From an uncultured Clostridia bacterium (GTDB lineage: Bacteria; Bacillota; Clostridia; TANB77; CAG-508): a DNA stretch of 36,424 nucleotides. A program made the position numbers and the translations under genes. The notes under the pieces are model-generated. The model did not search any database. It was not told where the DNA came from and saw only the letters and a program-made list of their open reading frames with translations. Numbering within the stretch: the stretch's first letter is position 1; every line of letters starts with the position of its first letter. Shown in pieces: positions 15,144 through 24,157 of this stretch. The stretch covers positions 1 to 36,424 of the forward strand of contig CARUQW010000004.1 of the NCBI GenBank assembly GCA_949077355.1, in the 5' to 3' direction.

Positions 15144-17261
15144 ATGGAAGAACAAGAGCTGAAAATCTTAGAGTTAATGAAAGATAAAGATTATGTACCA
15201 ATGAAAGCAAAAGAAATAGCAATGATAATGAGGGTACCTAAAAAGGAATATAGAGACTTTTTAGAAGTACTTGGAAATTTGGAATTAAATTTTAAAATAC
15301 AAAAAAACAGAAAAAATAGATATCGATTAGTGGAAAAGACTTACTATGATGGTATTTATCGAAAAAATCAAAAAGGATTTGGTTTTGTAAGATTAGAAAA
15401 TCAAGAAGATGAAATTTATATAGCAAAAGAAAATTCTTTGGATGCCTTAAATGGAGATAGAGTTTTGATTGAAATATTAGAAGAAGAAAACAAAGTAAAA
15501 AGTGCAGAAGGAAAAGTAGTCAAGATTTTAAAACATGAAAAAGATACCATGGTAGGGATTTTTCAGAATAACAAGAATTTTGGATTTGTTGTACCAGATG
15601 ATAGAAACTTTGGAACCGATATTTTTATATCCAAAAAAGATATGGGAAAAGCAAGAAGTAATCATAAAGTTTTGGTCAAAATTACAAAGTACCCACAAAA
15701 AGGGAAAAAGGCAGAAGGAAAAATTATTGAAGTATTAGGAAATGTAAACGAAGCAGGAGTAGATATGCTATCTCTTATTAAAGAATACAATTTACCATCC
15801 ACATTTCCAGAACCAGTGGTGCAAGAAGCAAAACATTTTGAAAACAAAGTAGATAAAAAAGATATTCCAAATCGAGTAGATTTTCGAGATAGAGAAATTT
15901 TTACGATTGATGGAGAAGATGCTAAAGATTTGGATGATGCTGTTCGAGTAGAAAAATTAGAAAATGGAAATTATAAATTAGAAGTACATATTGCAGATGT
16001 AAGTTTCTATGTAAGAGAAAACAGCTTATTAGACCAAGAAGCTTTCATTAGAGGAACTAGTATTTATATGTTAGGAAGAGTTATTCCAATGCTTCCAAGA
16101 GAGTTATCCAATGGTATTTGTAGTCTAAATGCTGGAGAAGACCGATTTACTTTGTCCTGTATCATGGAAATTGATGAAAAAGGAAATGTAGTATCTTCAG
16201 AAATTGTAAAAGGAATTATTAATGTAACAGAAAGAATGAGTTACACCGATGTACAAGCTATTATTGACAATGGCAATCAGCAAACGATAAAAAGATACAA
16301 GCCATATATTGCTCAATTTAGATTGATGAAAGAATTGGCAAAGATTTTAAAAAATAAGAGAATGGAGCAAGGATACTTAAATTTAGATATTCCAGAGAGT
16401 AAGATAGACTTGGATATTGATGGAAGAGTGACTCATATTTCAAAATATGAAACTACTTTTGCTCATGAGATTATAGAACAATTCATGTTAACAGCGAATG
16501 AAACGGTAGCAGAAAAATTCTTTTGGATAGAAGCACCATTTATTTATCGAGTTCATGAAAATCCAGATTTAGAAAAAATTCAGGAATTGAATAAATTTTT
16601 ATTTAATTTTGGAATGAAAATAAAAGCGAATAAAGATAATATTTACCCAAAAGAGTTTTCTAAAATCCTAGAAGAAGTAAAAGGAAAAGAAGAAGAAAAA
16701 GTGGTATCCAATTTAGTATTGAGAACTTTAAAAGTAGCTAGATATGAAGCGGAAAACAAAGGACATTTTGGAATTGCAAGCAAATATTATTGTCACTTTA
16801 CTTCACCAATTAGAAGATATCCAGACCTATTTATCCATAGAGTTATCTCGAAATATCTAGAAGAAAACTATGACGTTTCTGAAAAATGGATAGAAGATAA
16901 AAAAGGACAAGCAGAAGAAAGAGCGAAACAATCTTCAGAAAGAGAAAAAATAGCAACAAAAGTGGAAAGAGAAGCAGAAGATTTAAAAAAGGCAGAATAT
17001 ATGGAAAAAAGAATCGGAGAAGAATATGAAGGTATTGTATCTTCTGTTACTTCATTTGGAATTTTTGTGGAATTAGAAAATACGGTAGAGGGATTAATAC
17101 GATTTGACGATTTAGGAGACGAATATTTCATTTATGATGAAGAAAGAAAGAGATTAATTGGAGAAAGAACCAATAAAACCTATAAAATTGGAGATAAAGT
17201 AAGTATACGAGTGAAAAAAGCCAGTAAATTATTAAGACAGATTGATTTTGAATTAATGTGA
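15144..17261 (+). CDS. rnr: Ribonuclease R
   Basis: 705 residues, a normal RNase R. Order: N-terminal helix-turn-helix-like segment (residues 1-65), two cold-shock domains (about 70-205; GFGFVRLE and NFGFVVPD), the RNB catalytic domain (about 235-560), and a C-terminal S1 domain (about 622-705, EYEGIVSSVTSFGIFVEL). The metal-binding motif TIDGEDAKDLDDAV (about 253-266) holds the catalytic Asp residues. It is a processive 3'-5' exoribonuclease that degrades structured RNA and works in trans-translation and rRNA quality control. AAAGGAAAT precedes the ATG. smpB, often next in line, is not here. Its TGA stop lies inside a mini-palindrome (17257-17286). Confidence 0.96.
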   Translation: MEEQELKILELMKDKDYVPMKAKEIAMIMRVPKKEYRDFLEVLGNLELNFKIQKNRKNRYRLVEKTYYDGIYRKNQKGFGFVRLENQEDEIYIAKENSLDALNGDRVLIEILEEENKVKSAEGKVVKILKHEKDTMVGIFQNNKNFGFVVPDDRNFGTDIFISKKDMGKARSNHKVLVKITKYPQKGKKAEGKIIEVLGNVNEAGVDMLSLIKEYNLPSTFPEPVVQEAKHFENKVDKKDIPNRVDFRDREIFTIDGEDAKDLDDAVRVEKLENGNYKLEVHIADVSFYVRENSLLDQEAFIRGTSIYMLGRVIPMLPRELSNGICSLNAGEDRFTLSCIMEIDEKGNVVSSEIVKGIINVTERMSYTDVQAIIDNGNQQTIKRYKPYIAQFRLMKELAKILKNKRMEQGYLNLDIPESKIDLDIDGRVTHISKYETTFAHEIIEQFMLTANETVAEKFFWIEAPFIYRVHENPDLEKIQELNKFLFNFGMKIKANKDNIYPKEFSKILEEVKGKEEEKVVSNLVLRTLKVARYEAENKGHFGIASKYYCHFTSPIRRYPDLFIHRVISKYLEENYDVSEKWIEDKKGQAEERAKQSSEREKIATKVEREAEDLKKAEYMEKRIGEEYEGIVSSVTSFGIFVELENTVEGLIRFDDLGDEYFIYDEERKRLIGERTNKTYKIGDKVSIRVKKASKLLRQIDFELM

Positions 17262-17286
17262 AATTGGGGACGTTTCCTTTTTCACA
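17257..17286. repeat. 30-bp mini-palindrome, TGTGAAA family, solo copy at the rnr stop
   Basis: Ends TGTGAAA...TTTCACA with core GGGGACGTTTCC. The rnr TGA (17259-17261) is part of the left arm. The same unit forms the outer ends of the fold-back element at 27100-27431. Confidence 0.8.
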
Positions 17287-17298
17287 TAGTTAGTCAAT

Positions 17299-17343
17299 CA
17301 AAAGAAGCCAAGGATTTAGTATATTAAATCTTTGGCTCTTTTC
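17299..17343. terminator. Bidirectional terminator between rnr and the 17347 gene
   Basis: AAAAGAAGCCAAGGATTTA pairs with TAAATCTTTGGCTCTTTT (one bulge, one wobble), giving T runs on both strands. Confidence 0.75.
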
Positions 17344-17346
17344 TTA

Positions 17347-17526
17347 TTAGTATATCCAAATCATAACATTAGAAAAAATAACTACCAAAACCGAAAAGGC
17401 AATTACCACAATTCCCCCAGCTTTATTCTTAATGGTATTAATTTCATAAAAAGCATAACCAATTGCTTTAAACAAAACAAAAAGGCTAATAAATAAAAAT
17501 AAAACATGATAAACAAGATTAAACAA
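17347..17526 (-). CDS. Small membrane protein, 59 residues (TTG start)
   Basis: The TTG at 17526 is 8 bases after GAAAGGAG; the longer open frame up to 17556 would place the start inside a repeat. Two hydrophobic helices (about residues 4-20, YHVLFLFISLFVLFKAI, and 37-57, GIVVIAFSVLVVIFSNVMIWI) are joined by a polar loop (YEINTIKNKAG). Function unknown. It lies downstream of the gerA operon in the same direction but is separated from it by a large perfect palindrome, so co-expression is uncertain. Confidence 0.6.
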   Translation of the reverse strand: MFNLVYHVLFLFISLFVLFKAIGYAFYEINTIKNKAGGIVVIAFSVLVVIFSNVMIWIY

Positions 17527-17549
17527 AATACAATCTCCTTTCGTGCAAG

Positions 17550-17621
17550 TTGCCACTGGTTCCGGGTTTATTTGGCAACTTAGTTTTATCAGTTGCCAAA
17601 TAAACCCGGAACCAGTGGCAA
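17550..17621. repeat. Perfect inverted pair of 29-bp units (fold-back element)
   Basis: Two TTGCCA...TGGCAA units, 17550-17578 and 17593-17621, are exact reverse complements. Including flanks the perfect stem is 31 bp with a 10-nt loop TAGTTTTATC. The core here is GGTTCCGGGTTT, unlike the GGGACG core of the other families. It begins 8 bases after the gerAC stop and may act as that operon's 3' structure. Confidence 0.9.
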
Positions 17622-17629
17622 ACTATAAT

Positions 17630-18853
17630 TTAGGTTTCTGTAATTAACATACTAGATTTGATAGAGGTATCAATATCTACTTGAAAGAAAGCGTTTCGAT
17701 AATTATCACTCCATTTGTAATGGTCATAGTCTTGAGAAGTAAAGAAGTTGCCTAAGGCATATTTTCCAAAACCATTAATATCAGAACGGAATTCTTTTGA
17801 GGTCTTATACAAATAATCAGAGAATACAGATTCTAGATATTTATTACAAGTTAGAGAGAGGGTTTCTAAAGTCTCTGGTGAGAGATATTGGGAATTGTTC
17901 GTCATAGAGTAAATTCGTCCAACAAATTTAGCTTTTAGTTTTATATAAGGTGAAGAAGTTGCGGTATCTACATCAACAGAAGTAGAACCATTAGGAGATA
18001 GATAAATATCGATATAACTGTTAGAGTCATCTGGGTCAGGGATAGATACTAAAAAACGATTCACTTCATTTCGAATGGCTAAGTAAGCAGTAGTTTCTAA
18101 AGCACACAATTCGCCTACTAGTTTATCATCTTTAAAAGCTGCAATACCAATATTTTCAGAACCATTTTCTCCTTCAATAGGAGTTTGATTGGATTTCACA
18201 TTATAGTTTTCTTGAATATGATTATTTCCTTGATTTTCAGGTTTCTCTGAGGAAATACCACCAAGAATAGCAACTGGTTCACAAGTTTTGCAAATAATGG
18301 AATTAAAGAAATCACCAATAGTGGCATCTGGTTTGAAGCCAGTATATTTACTCGAATTGGTAAAAATCTCATAATATTTAGAGATTAAATTTTCAAGTTC
18401 GGGAGAAGTTTGTTCCATATAAAATTTAGCATCACATTTACTAACAACAATATTAGCAGAAGGTCTAATTTGTGTATCATTAATTAAAGTATAAATTTCT
18501 TCCGAAATACCTTCTTCAGCAAGTTCTTCTGAAAAAATAATAACTTTACAATGGGACAAATTTAGCTCTTTTCCCATATAACTATCCATTAAATTGACTG
18601 CAGTACTAAGAGAAGGGGCTGTTACGGTATCCATAACAGTAGGTGTTTTTTCCGTAGAGCCAGATTCTGTGGACTTAGAAGCAGTGGAAAATTGAAAACT
18701 TACTTCTAAATTATTATCTTTTCCTTTATCAATACCAATAACCAAAGCATAAGCCAAATTATCCATGCTGAGAGAAAGATAAGAACTAGAGAAGGCCATA
18801 ATAAAAACAATAATCAAAAGAAAGATAAACAAATTTCGCATTAGCTTATTCAA
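17630..18853 (-). CDS. gerAC: Germinant receptor C subunit, Ger(x)C family
   Basis: 407 residues. TTG start at 18853, 8 bases after AAAGGAGG. Contains the Ger(x)C N-terminal signature (LAYALVIGIDKGKDNNLEVSF), the LSTAVNLMDSYMGKELNLSHCKVIIFSEE region typical of the family (given here as positions 90-120), and the C-terminal domain with VFSDYLYKTSKEF and the DHYKW segment. These proteins sit on the outer face of the inner spore membrane with the A and B subunits and are needed for germinant response. Odd: family members normally end the signal sequence with a lipobox Cys (GCWDxxE); here this reads AFSSSYLSLSMDNLAY, with no Cys, so the protein may be held by its N-terminal helix. Third gene of the operon. 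Confidence 0.9.
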   Translation of the reverse strand: MNKLMRNLFIFLLIIVFIMAFSSSYLSLSMDNLAYALVIGIDKGKDNNLEVSFQFSTASKSTESGSTEKTPTVMDTVTAPSLSTAVNLMDSYMGKELNLSHCKVIIFSEELAEEGISEEIYTLINDTQIRPSANIVVSKCDAKFYMEQTSPELENLISKYYEIFTNSSKYTGFKPDATIGDFFNSIICKTCEPVAILGGISSEKPENQGNNHIQENYNVKSNQTPIEGENGSENIGIAAFKDDKLVGELCALETTAYLAIRNEVNRFLVSIPDPDDSNSYIDIYLSPNGSTSVDVDTATSSPYIKLKAKFVGRIYSMTNNSQYLSPETLETLSLTCNKYLESVFSDYLYKTSKEFRSDINGFGKYALGNFFTSQDYDHYKWSDNYRNAFFQVDIDTSIKSSMLITET

Positions 18854-18874
18854 AATAAAACCTCCTTTATAAAT

Positions 18875-19978
18875 TTAATGTGAGTTAGCTATGAGCTTTT
18901 GTTTTCTTTTCATAAAATTTGCTAAAAGTAAAATACAAATTCCCAAAGCAAAAGTAATTCCCAAAACGAGATGTGGATAGATTTCTGTTTCAAATTTATC
19001 GGAAATAGCATAATTTTTAGGAATTAGACTAATACCTAGCATAAGAAGTCCAAAAATATCAATCAAAGGTTTCTTAGATTCGATATTAGTAAGCTTTTTA
19101 AAAATTCCCATAGCAAATTTACTAGTAATACTGATATAACAGGCAAAAGCTAAAATCCATATTAGCAAAAAGATTGACTCAAGCCTTTGAAAAAAGCTGC
19201 CAAATTCGATATATCTTGTTGCATTATATAATGGTGTAATTTCATTAGTATTAATAAAAAATGAAAACATAAACAATAAAGTCGAAACACATAAAATTAG
19301 GTAAATAGCAGATAAACCAATGGATACAAATGCTATTTTTTTCATTTTTTCAGGTTCTTTTAAATAAGGTGGTAAAAAGTATAAAAAAGTAATTCCACCA
19401 AAAGCAGATAAATTACCAAGCCCCAATATAAAAGTTTGAAATAAACCATCACCAAAAATAGGAAAAGCTCTTTGGGGTACGAATTTATTCATATTAGCAA
19501 AAAATAGAAATACAATGCTTGCTAACACAAGAGGTACAATCAGTAAGTTAGTTTTTAAAGAAGCATTAAAATCAAGTCTATTAGCAGCACAAAGAGCAAG
19601 AATAAATAAACTAAGGATAAATACAATATTTGTCATAGGATAATGGATAATTCTTAAACTTTCGCAAAAATTTCTAAGTAAAATACTAGAGCTAACTAGA
19701 AAGTACAAAATAAAAATAATACCAATTATATTCTTGAAAACCTTTCCACCTAAGTATTCTGAAATATCAATAATATCAGAACCTCCAAAATTTTTCATTA
19801 GTTTCACAATTAAATAGGAAAATAGAATGGCGAGAATACTAACAAAAATTAAGTTAATAATAGTTGCAGATTTGGTGGATACTAGAATTTCTCTAGGTAA
19901 GGAAGAAATGGTATGAGTGATGATAATAGTAAGAACTAGCATAATTGCTTCTGTTGTTCCTATTTTTGATTTTGTCAT
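18875..19978 (-). CDS. gerAB: Germinant receptor B subunit, endospore germination permease
   Basis: 367 residues, the family's normal length, with about ten membrane helices throughout. The N terminus (ISSLPREIL) and the LGNLSAFGGITFLYFLPPYL region are characteristic of GerAB/Spore_permease proteins of the amino acid-polyamine-organocation superfamily. It probably binds the germinant. AAAGGAG precedes its ATG. 50 bases follow the gerAA stop, and gerAC starts 21 bases after its own stop, so A-B-C form one operon transcribed on the reverse strand. Confidence 0.93.
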   Translation of the reverse strand: MTKSKIGTTEAIMLVLTIIITHTISSLPREILVSTKSATIINLIFVSILAILFSYLIVKLMKNFGGSDIIDISEYLGGKVFKNIIGIIFILYFLVSSSILLRNFCESLRIIHYPMTNIVFILSLFILALCAANRLDFNASLKTNLLIVPLVLASIVFLFFANMNKFVPQRAFPIFGDGLFQTFILGLGNLSAFGGITFLYFLPPYLKEPEKMKKIAFVSIGLSAIYLILCVSTLLFMFSFFINTNEITPLYNATRYIEFGSFFQRLESIFLLIWILAFACYISITSKFAMGIFKKLTNIESKKPLIDIFGLLMLGISLIPKNYAISDKFETEIYPHLVLGITFALGICILLLANFMKRKQKLIANSH

Positions 19979-20028
19979 AGAGAATAAACTCCTTTCTAAG
20001 TAATTTTGTTTTTAAAATAAACCTATCA

Positions 20029-21715
20029 TTAATTATGATATTTCCATTTCATAGAAAATTTAGCTTGATCTTTTTCTCGCTTAGAGGCAACATAAGAAGG
20101 ACGATACTCTCTTTTCCAAATAGGATTTAGTAAATAGCCATTTCCCTCTGAATTAGTGCTAGGAGCAAAAGGAGTGATATAAGAAACACCAAAAGAGCGC
20201 AAGCTGCAGATTAAACTAATGTAGACAAATAGACCTAAAGCAATTCCTAAAAAGCCAGCCATAAAGCCGAGTAAAACAAAAGCAAATCGGAAAAATCTTA
20301 AATGAAAGCCAAAAGAGAAATCAGGAATAGCAAAAGAGGCAATACCAGTCATCGCCACAATAATAATTAAAATAGGACTTACAATTCCTGCACTAACAGC
20401 AGCTTGTCCCAAGACCAAAGCTCCTACAATACCAATGGTAGGACCAATAGCAGAAGGAACACGAAGACCTGCTTCACGTATTAGCTCAAAAGAAAATTCC
20501 ATTAATAGTATTTCTACGATAATTGGAAAGGGAACATTTTCTCTGGAACTTAGAATGGAGTAAAGCAGACCTGTTGGTAGAATTTCTTGGTGAAAGCTTG
20601 TAATGGCAACATAAAGACCAGGTAAGAGAAGAGTAATAAAAGCTGCTAAAAATCTAAGACCTCTTAGAAAATTGGCAAAGTTGACTTTCATATTTGTATC
20701 TTCTGGTGAAGTTAAGAAATCAATTAAAATGGATGGCATAATAATAGCATAAGGGGTACCATTAACAATAACAATGACTCTACCTTTTAATAAATATTTA
20801 GAGGCTTTATCTGGTCTTTCTGTAGAAATGGTTTCTGGAACTCCAAATGCATTAGAATCAACTAATAATTGCTCTAATTCTCCAGCAGAAAATAAAGAAT
20901 CTATTTCTAAATTATTTAAACGATATTTGACTTCGTTAACTAAGTCAGAATTCGTAATATTTTTCATATAACAAACAGCACATTTGGTTTTGGTGAGTTT
21001 TCCAACTTCTAGATTTTCGATAATTAAATTTTCGTTGTTGACAATTCTTCTGATTAAAGAAGTATTGGTTCTAATATTTTCAACAAAAGCTTCATGAGGA
21101 CCTTTGATAACGATTTCGTTATTAGGACTATCAACACTTCTTTGTTTAAACCCCTTTACTTCAATATCAAAAGCAAGATTTAGAGTGTCCACGAATAAAG
21201 CACAATTTCCGAGAATTAATACCACTTGCTACTTGATTGAAATTATTTAGTTCTTTAACAGCATTTTGTGGCATTAAGCATCCCATTAAATAATTGGATA
21301 AATCAAATTTTTTAACTTTACGAACCGTTATATTATTAGCAACAGCTTCTGAAATTACTTTATTTTGTGCACCATCGTATAAATTACTTTTGTTTCTAAG
21401 CATTAAAGGCTCTAAAATAAATTTGTCCATAATTTCAGAGTCGACCATTCCATCAATATAGACAAGAAAAGCATTATATTGTTTTCCTCTAGCATTAATC
21501 GTAAATTCTCGCAAAATAATATCACTATTAATTAAAAGATTGTAACGAGTTCGCATATATTCCATGTTAACACTAAGACTGGGAAAAATATTTACTTTTT
21601 CTTCAGCATCTTGAATGGTATTTTTTTGACTACTAGTATTTTCTGGCAAACTGAAGTTGTAGTCGACAGAAGGCGTATAAGCAAATATGGTATTAAATAA
21701 ATTTTTGAATTTCAT
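20029..21715 (-). CDS. gerAA: Germinant receptor A subunit, frame interrupted (+1)
   Basis: Encoded in two overlapping frames: an N-terminal part from ATG 21715 (8 bases after GGAG; its frame runs on to a stop at 21167) and a C-terminal part ending at 20029. Joined at 21211 they give about 561 residues, a normal GerA A subunit. The N-terminal cytoplasmic domain (QYNAFLVYIDGMVDSE) leads to conserved SGINS-GNCALFVDT, then KGPHEAFVENIRTN and the multi-helix membrane domain (LLLPGLYVAITSFHQE, SAIGPTIGIVGALVLGQAAV). The frame breaks at TCT-CGG-A: removing one C turns SRKLC into SGNCA, restoring the family sequence. No other lesion is seen. Either programmed +1 shifting, a recent mutation or a sequence error. 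First gene of the operon, behind a sigma-G-like promoter. Confidence 0.9.
21206..21214 (-). other. +1 frame-change site in gerAA (TCT CGG AAA)
   Basis: In frame the ribosome reads TCT-CGG-AAA; skipping C at 21211 gives TCT-GGA-AAT and restores GerAA. Same form as the site at 26178-26186. Confidence 0.8.
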
Positions 21716-21740
21716 AATTTTCTCCATTTTTAGTTTTTAA

Positions 21741-21769
21741 TAGTATTTCTAAAAAACTCAGAAATATAC
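21741..21769 (-). promoter_or_regulatory. Sigma-G-like promoter of the gerA operon
   Basis: Reverse strand GTATA (21769-21765) fits the forespore -35 pattern GHATR; after 17 bases AATACTA (21747-21741) fits CATWHTA at 6 of 7 positions. The start codon is about 26 bases further on. The same stretch is an imperfect inverted repeat (AGTATATTTCT / AGAAATACT), which could also be an operator. Confidence 0.5.
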
Positions 21770-21885
21770 TAGTTTTTATAAGAAAAAAATGATATAATAG
21801 ATAACACTAATCTTAAAAAAAAATTTTATAAAGTAACTTGAAAATTTAAGTAACGAAAAAGGCAAATTAAGAAAGGATGAAAAAA

Positions 21886-22404
21886 ATGCTAAAAAGATTG
21901 AAAAAATGGCGGAGTAATTTAACAGTAACAGAACTACACCAAATAATGTGGAGAGTTGGTATTGTTACAGAGATTTGTATAACACTATTTTGGTTCTTGA
22001 ATAGAAATGAATTAAGAAAAGAAGTAGAAGAATTACCAATCTGGATGCTTTGGTTTATAACATCTATGCTCATGCTATTTGCAATTGAAGTGATGATTTA
22101 TACTGCATTGCAGGGAATGATTAAAGAAATAAAATTCCAAGAAGAGCAAATTGAGGAAAAATTCAGCCAAAAACTAAAAGAAGGAGAAACGATAGAAGTA
22201 TATCTTGAAATCAGATGTCGAAGAAACGTAAATCAGATGATTTTAGATGTATATGATTTACATTCAATCCGATACTTCGCCATGAGAAAAGGAAATGAAT
22301 CTTATATAATAGCTAAAGAAAATGATAAAGTGTTAAAAGAATATAAGATTCGGAATTGGATGAATTTTGAGGCTAGCTTTACATTTACGAAGGAAAAAGA
22401 TTAA
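21886..22404 (+). CDS. Two-helix membrane protein, unknown
   Basis: 172 residues from the ATG at 21886 (AAAGGATG 7 bases upstream; another ATG at 21877 sits on that site). The basic amphipathic N terminus (LKRLKKWRSNL) is followed by two membrane helices (about residues 25-42 and 55-75, LWFITSMLMLFAIEVMIYTA) and a cytoplasmic region with a charged helix (KEIKFQEEQIEEKFSQKLKE) and beta-type segments (IEVYLEIRCRRN). It uses two of the window's few CGG codons (21910 and 22351). Divergent from the gerA operon. No family recognised. Confidence 0.7.
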   Translation: MLKRLKKWRSNLTVTELHQIMWRVGIVTEICITLFWFLNRNELRKEVEELPIWMLWFITSMLMLFAIEVMIYTALQGMIKEIKFQEEQIEEKFSQKLKEGETIEVYLEIRCRRNVNQMILDVYDLHSIRYFAMRKGNESYIIAKENDKVLKEYKIRNWMNFEASFTFTKEKD

Positions 22405-22409
22405 TTTGC

Positions 22410-22438
22410 AAAAGAGGTTACCGCTGGTAACCTCTTTT
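22410..22438 (+). terminator. Perfect 13-bp hairpin terminator
   Basis: AAAAGAGGTTACC pairs with GGTAACCTCTTTT across the 3-nt loop GCT, 6 bases after the stop. Confidence 0.75.
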
Positions 22439-22442
22439 AGTG

Positions 22443-22471
22443 TTGAAAAAATAATAAGAAAATGATATAAT
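22443..22471 (+). promoter_or_regulatory. Sigma-A promoter of the transglutaminase-like gene
   Basis: TTGAAA (22443-22448), 17-base spacer, TATAAT (22466-22471). Confidence 0.7.
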
Positions 22472-22502
22472 AAATTAGAATGAAAAACAAAGGAGAAACG
22501 TT

Positions 22503-23627
22503 ATGAGAAGTAAATTAGCAACTATCATTATGACGATTATTATATTTTTAATTATTTGTGCTTTTGTTTTATTTGGAATGATTTTTTGGCAAGAATTAAT
22601 TCAAATGGAAACTTCAATACAACCAAAAGATGTACAAACGGTTATTTCTGAAAATCTAAATACAATTGATCAAGATATCAAAACGCCCCAAATTATAGAA
22701 AATCCATTTGATAAAATCAAAGATGACAAGGAACCAGTAAAAGAAGTCAATTATTCTAATATAACAATCAATAAGTATTTTTATAATCAACTAGAAGAAG
22801 AGTCAAAAACGATTTATAAAGCTTTTGAAAGTAATAAAGAAAATATGAAAACAGGAAATTATAGAGTAGAACTAGGCGAATCTTTTAGTACTTTATTAAA
22901 TCAGAGTAAGGGGCAAGAACAATTAGGAAAATATTATCAGTCAGCCATAGAAGCCTATACTTATGATAATCCAGATGTATTTTATTTAAGTCCTAACAAA
23001 ATGTATTTAAATATTGAAACTACCACAAGAGGAAATAATGTGACTTATAATGTATATATTAATAGTGGAAATCAAGCTAATTACTTTATTGACGAATTTT
23101 CGTCTAAAGAACAAATTGATGAGGCAATAACAAAAATTGAGCAAACGAGAAGTCAGATTTTACAAAATAGAAGTAACAATACCTATGATAATATCAAAAT
23201 GGTACATGATTATTTAGTTGAAAATATTGAATATGATACTTCTATTTCTAAGAGAAATATTTATAACATTTATGGAGCTATGATAAATGGAGAAGCAGTA
23301 TGTGAAGGATATGCGAGAAGTTTCAAATATTTGATGGATTCACTTGGCATACCATGTACCTTAGTAATCGGAAAAGGAACCAATTCCGAGGGAAGAACAG
23401 AAAATCATGCTTGGAATTACGTACAAGTGGGAAATTATTGGTATGCGATTGATTGTACTTGGGATGACCCAATTTCAACGACAGGAAGGGTAAGTGAAAC
23501 ATCGAAAAGGCGTTATTTCTTGAAAGGTTCTAATGATATGTTAAAAGACCATATACCAAGTTCACAATTTACAGAGGGAGGAAAGGCATTTACTTATCCA
23601 CCAATTAGTAGTTCGAATTATGAATAA
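22503..23627 (+). CDS. Membrane-anchored transglutaminase-like protein
   Basis: 374 residues. One N-terminal membrane helix (about residues 8-30) would place the rest outside the cell. The C-terminal half is a transglutaminase-like (papain fold) domain with the full triad: Cys in GEAVCEGYARSFKYLM (about residue 261), His in TENHAWNYVQVGNYWY (about 302) and Asp in AIDCTWDDP (about 316). The preceding helix (MVHDYLVENIEYDT) is the usual lead-in of this superfamily. Bacterial members include proteases and cross-linking enzymes of the cell surface or spore coat; the substrate is unknown. Own promoter and own terminator. Confidence 0.88.
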   Translation: MRSKLATIIMTIIIFLIICAFVLFGMIFWQELIQMETSIQPKDVQTVISENLNTIDQDIKTPQIIENPFDKIKDDKEPVKEVNYSNITINKYFYNQLEEESKTIYKAFESNKENMKTGNYRVELGESFSTLLNQSKGQEQLGKYYQSAIEAYTYDNPDVFYLSPNKMYLNIETTTRGNNVTYNVYINSGNQANYFIDEFSSKEQIDEAITKIEQTRSQILQNRSNNTYDNIKMVHDYLVENIEYDTSISKRNIYNIYGAMINGEAVCEGYARSFKYLMDSLGIPCTLVIGKGTNSEGRTENHAWNYVQVGNYWYAIDCTWDDPISTTGRVSETSKRRYFLKGSNDMLKDHIPSSQFTEGGKAFTYPPISSSNYE

Positions 23628-23654
23628 CAGTCATTTCTAATATGACTGTTTTTG
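23626..23654 (+). terminator. Terminator after the transglutaminase-like gene
   Basis: AACAGTCAT pairs with ATGACTGTT (7-nt loop), followed by TTT; its left arm overlaps the stop codon. Confidence 0.7.
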
Positions 23655-23673
23655 TTATTTTTAGAAAACTGTA

Positions 23674-23702
23674 TTGAAATTTACATAAAAATATGATAAA
23701 AT
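23674..23702 (+). promoter_or_regulatory. Sigma-A promoter of the 23775 gene
   Basis: TTGAAA (23674-23679), 17-base spacer, TAAAAT (23697-23702). Confidence 0.6.
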
Positions 23703-23774
23703 ACCTTAGAATTCGTAAATAGACGAAAGCGTAACACATTAACTAATTTTTTTCAAACAAATGGAGGAGAAAAA

Positions 23775-24092
23775 ATGAAAGTGTTAGAAAAGGAAAATTA
23801 CAAAGTAAGAGATTGGAAACTGAAAGTAGAATGCACAGGAAACTTATGGCATAATAAGAATAAGCCTTGTCACAGTATCTTAGAGTTAGAAGATGGAGAT
23901 ATTGTAAAACGTGAAGGGCTTGGGGAATTTAGCTATGGATTCATTTGCTGTGAATGTCATTGTTTTACTGAAATTGCCCCAAAACTCATACCAGATGAAA
24001 TTAAAAACTATTGTTTACAAGTAGCAGCAAAAGGCAGCGATGCATATTCAAAACTTTCAGAAGAAGAGAAAAAACTGAGTGAAGTCCTGTAA
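23775..24092 (+). CDS. Small Cys-rich cytoplasmic protein, unknown
   Basis: 105 residues, ATGGAGGAG-type site 7 bases before the ATG. Six Cys lie in the first two thirds, some in pairs that could bind zinc (VECTG, KPCHS, FICCECHCFTEI). The tail is a charged helix (AYSKLSEEEKKLSEVL). There is no membrane segment. It resembles small zinc-ribbon-like proteins but I recognise no family. Single-gene unit with its own promoter, sharing a terminator with convergent spoIVA. Confidence 0.7.
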   Translation: MKVLEKENYKVRDWKLKVECTGNLWHNKNKPCHSILELEDGDIVKREGLGEFSYGFICCECHCFTEIAPKLIPDEIKNYCLQVAAKGSDAYSKLSEEEKKLSEVL

Positions 24093-24105
24093 ATTCTAAA
24101 CTTTT

Positions 24106-24145
24106 AAAAAGACCAATATTAATTAATTTTAATATTGATCTTTTT
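24106..24145. terminator. Bidirectional terminator between the Cys-rich gene and spoIVA
   Basis: AAAAAGACCAATATTAA pairs with TTAATATTGATCTTTTT (one G-U), with T/A tracts on both sides. Confidence 0.8.
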
Positions 24146-24157
24146 ACCGGGAAAAAA

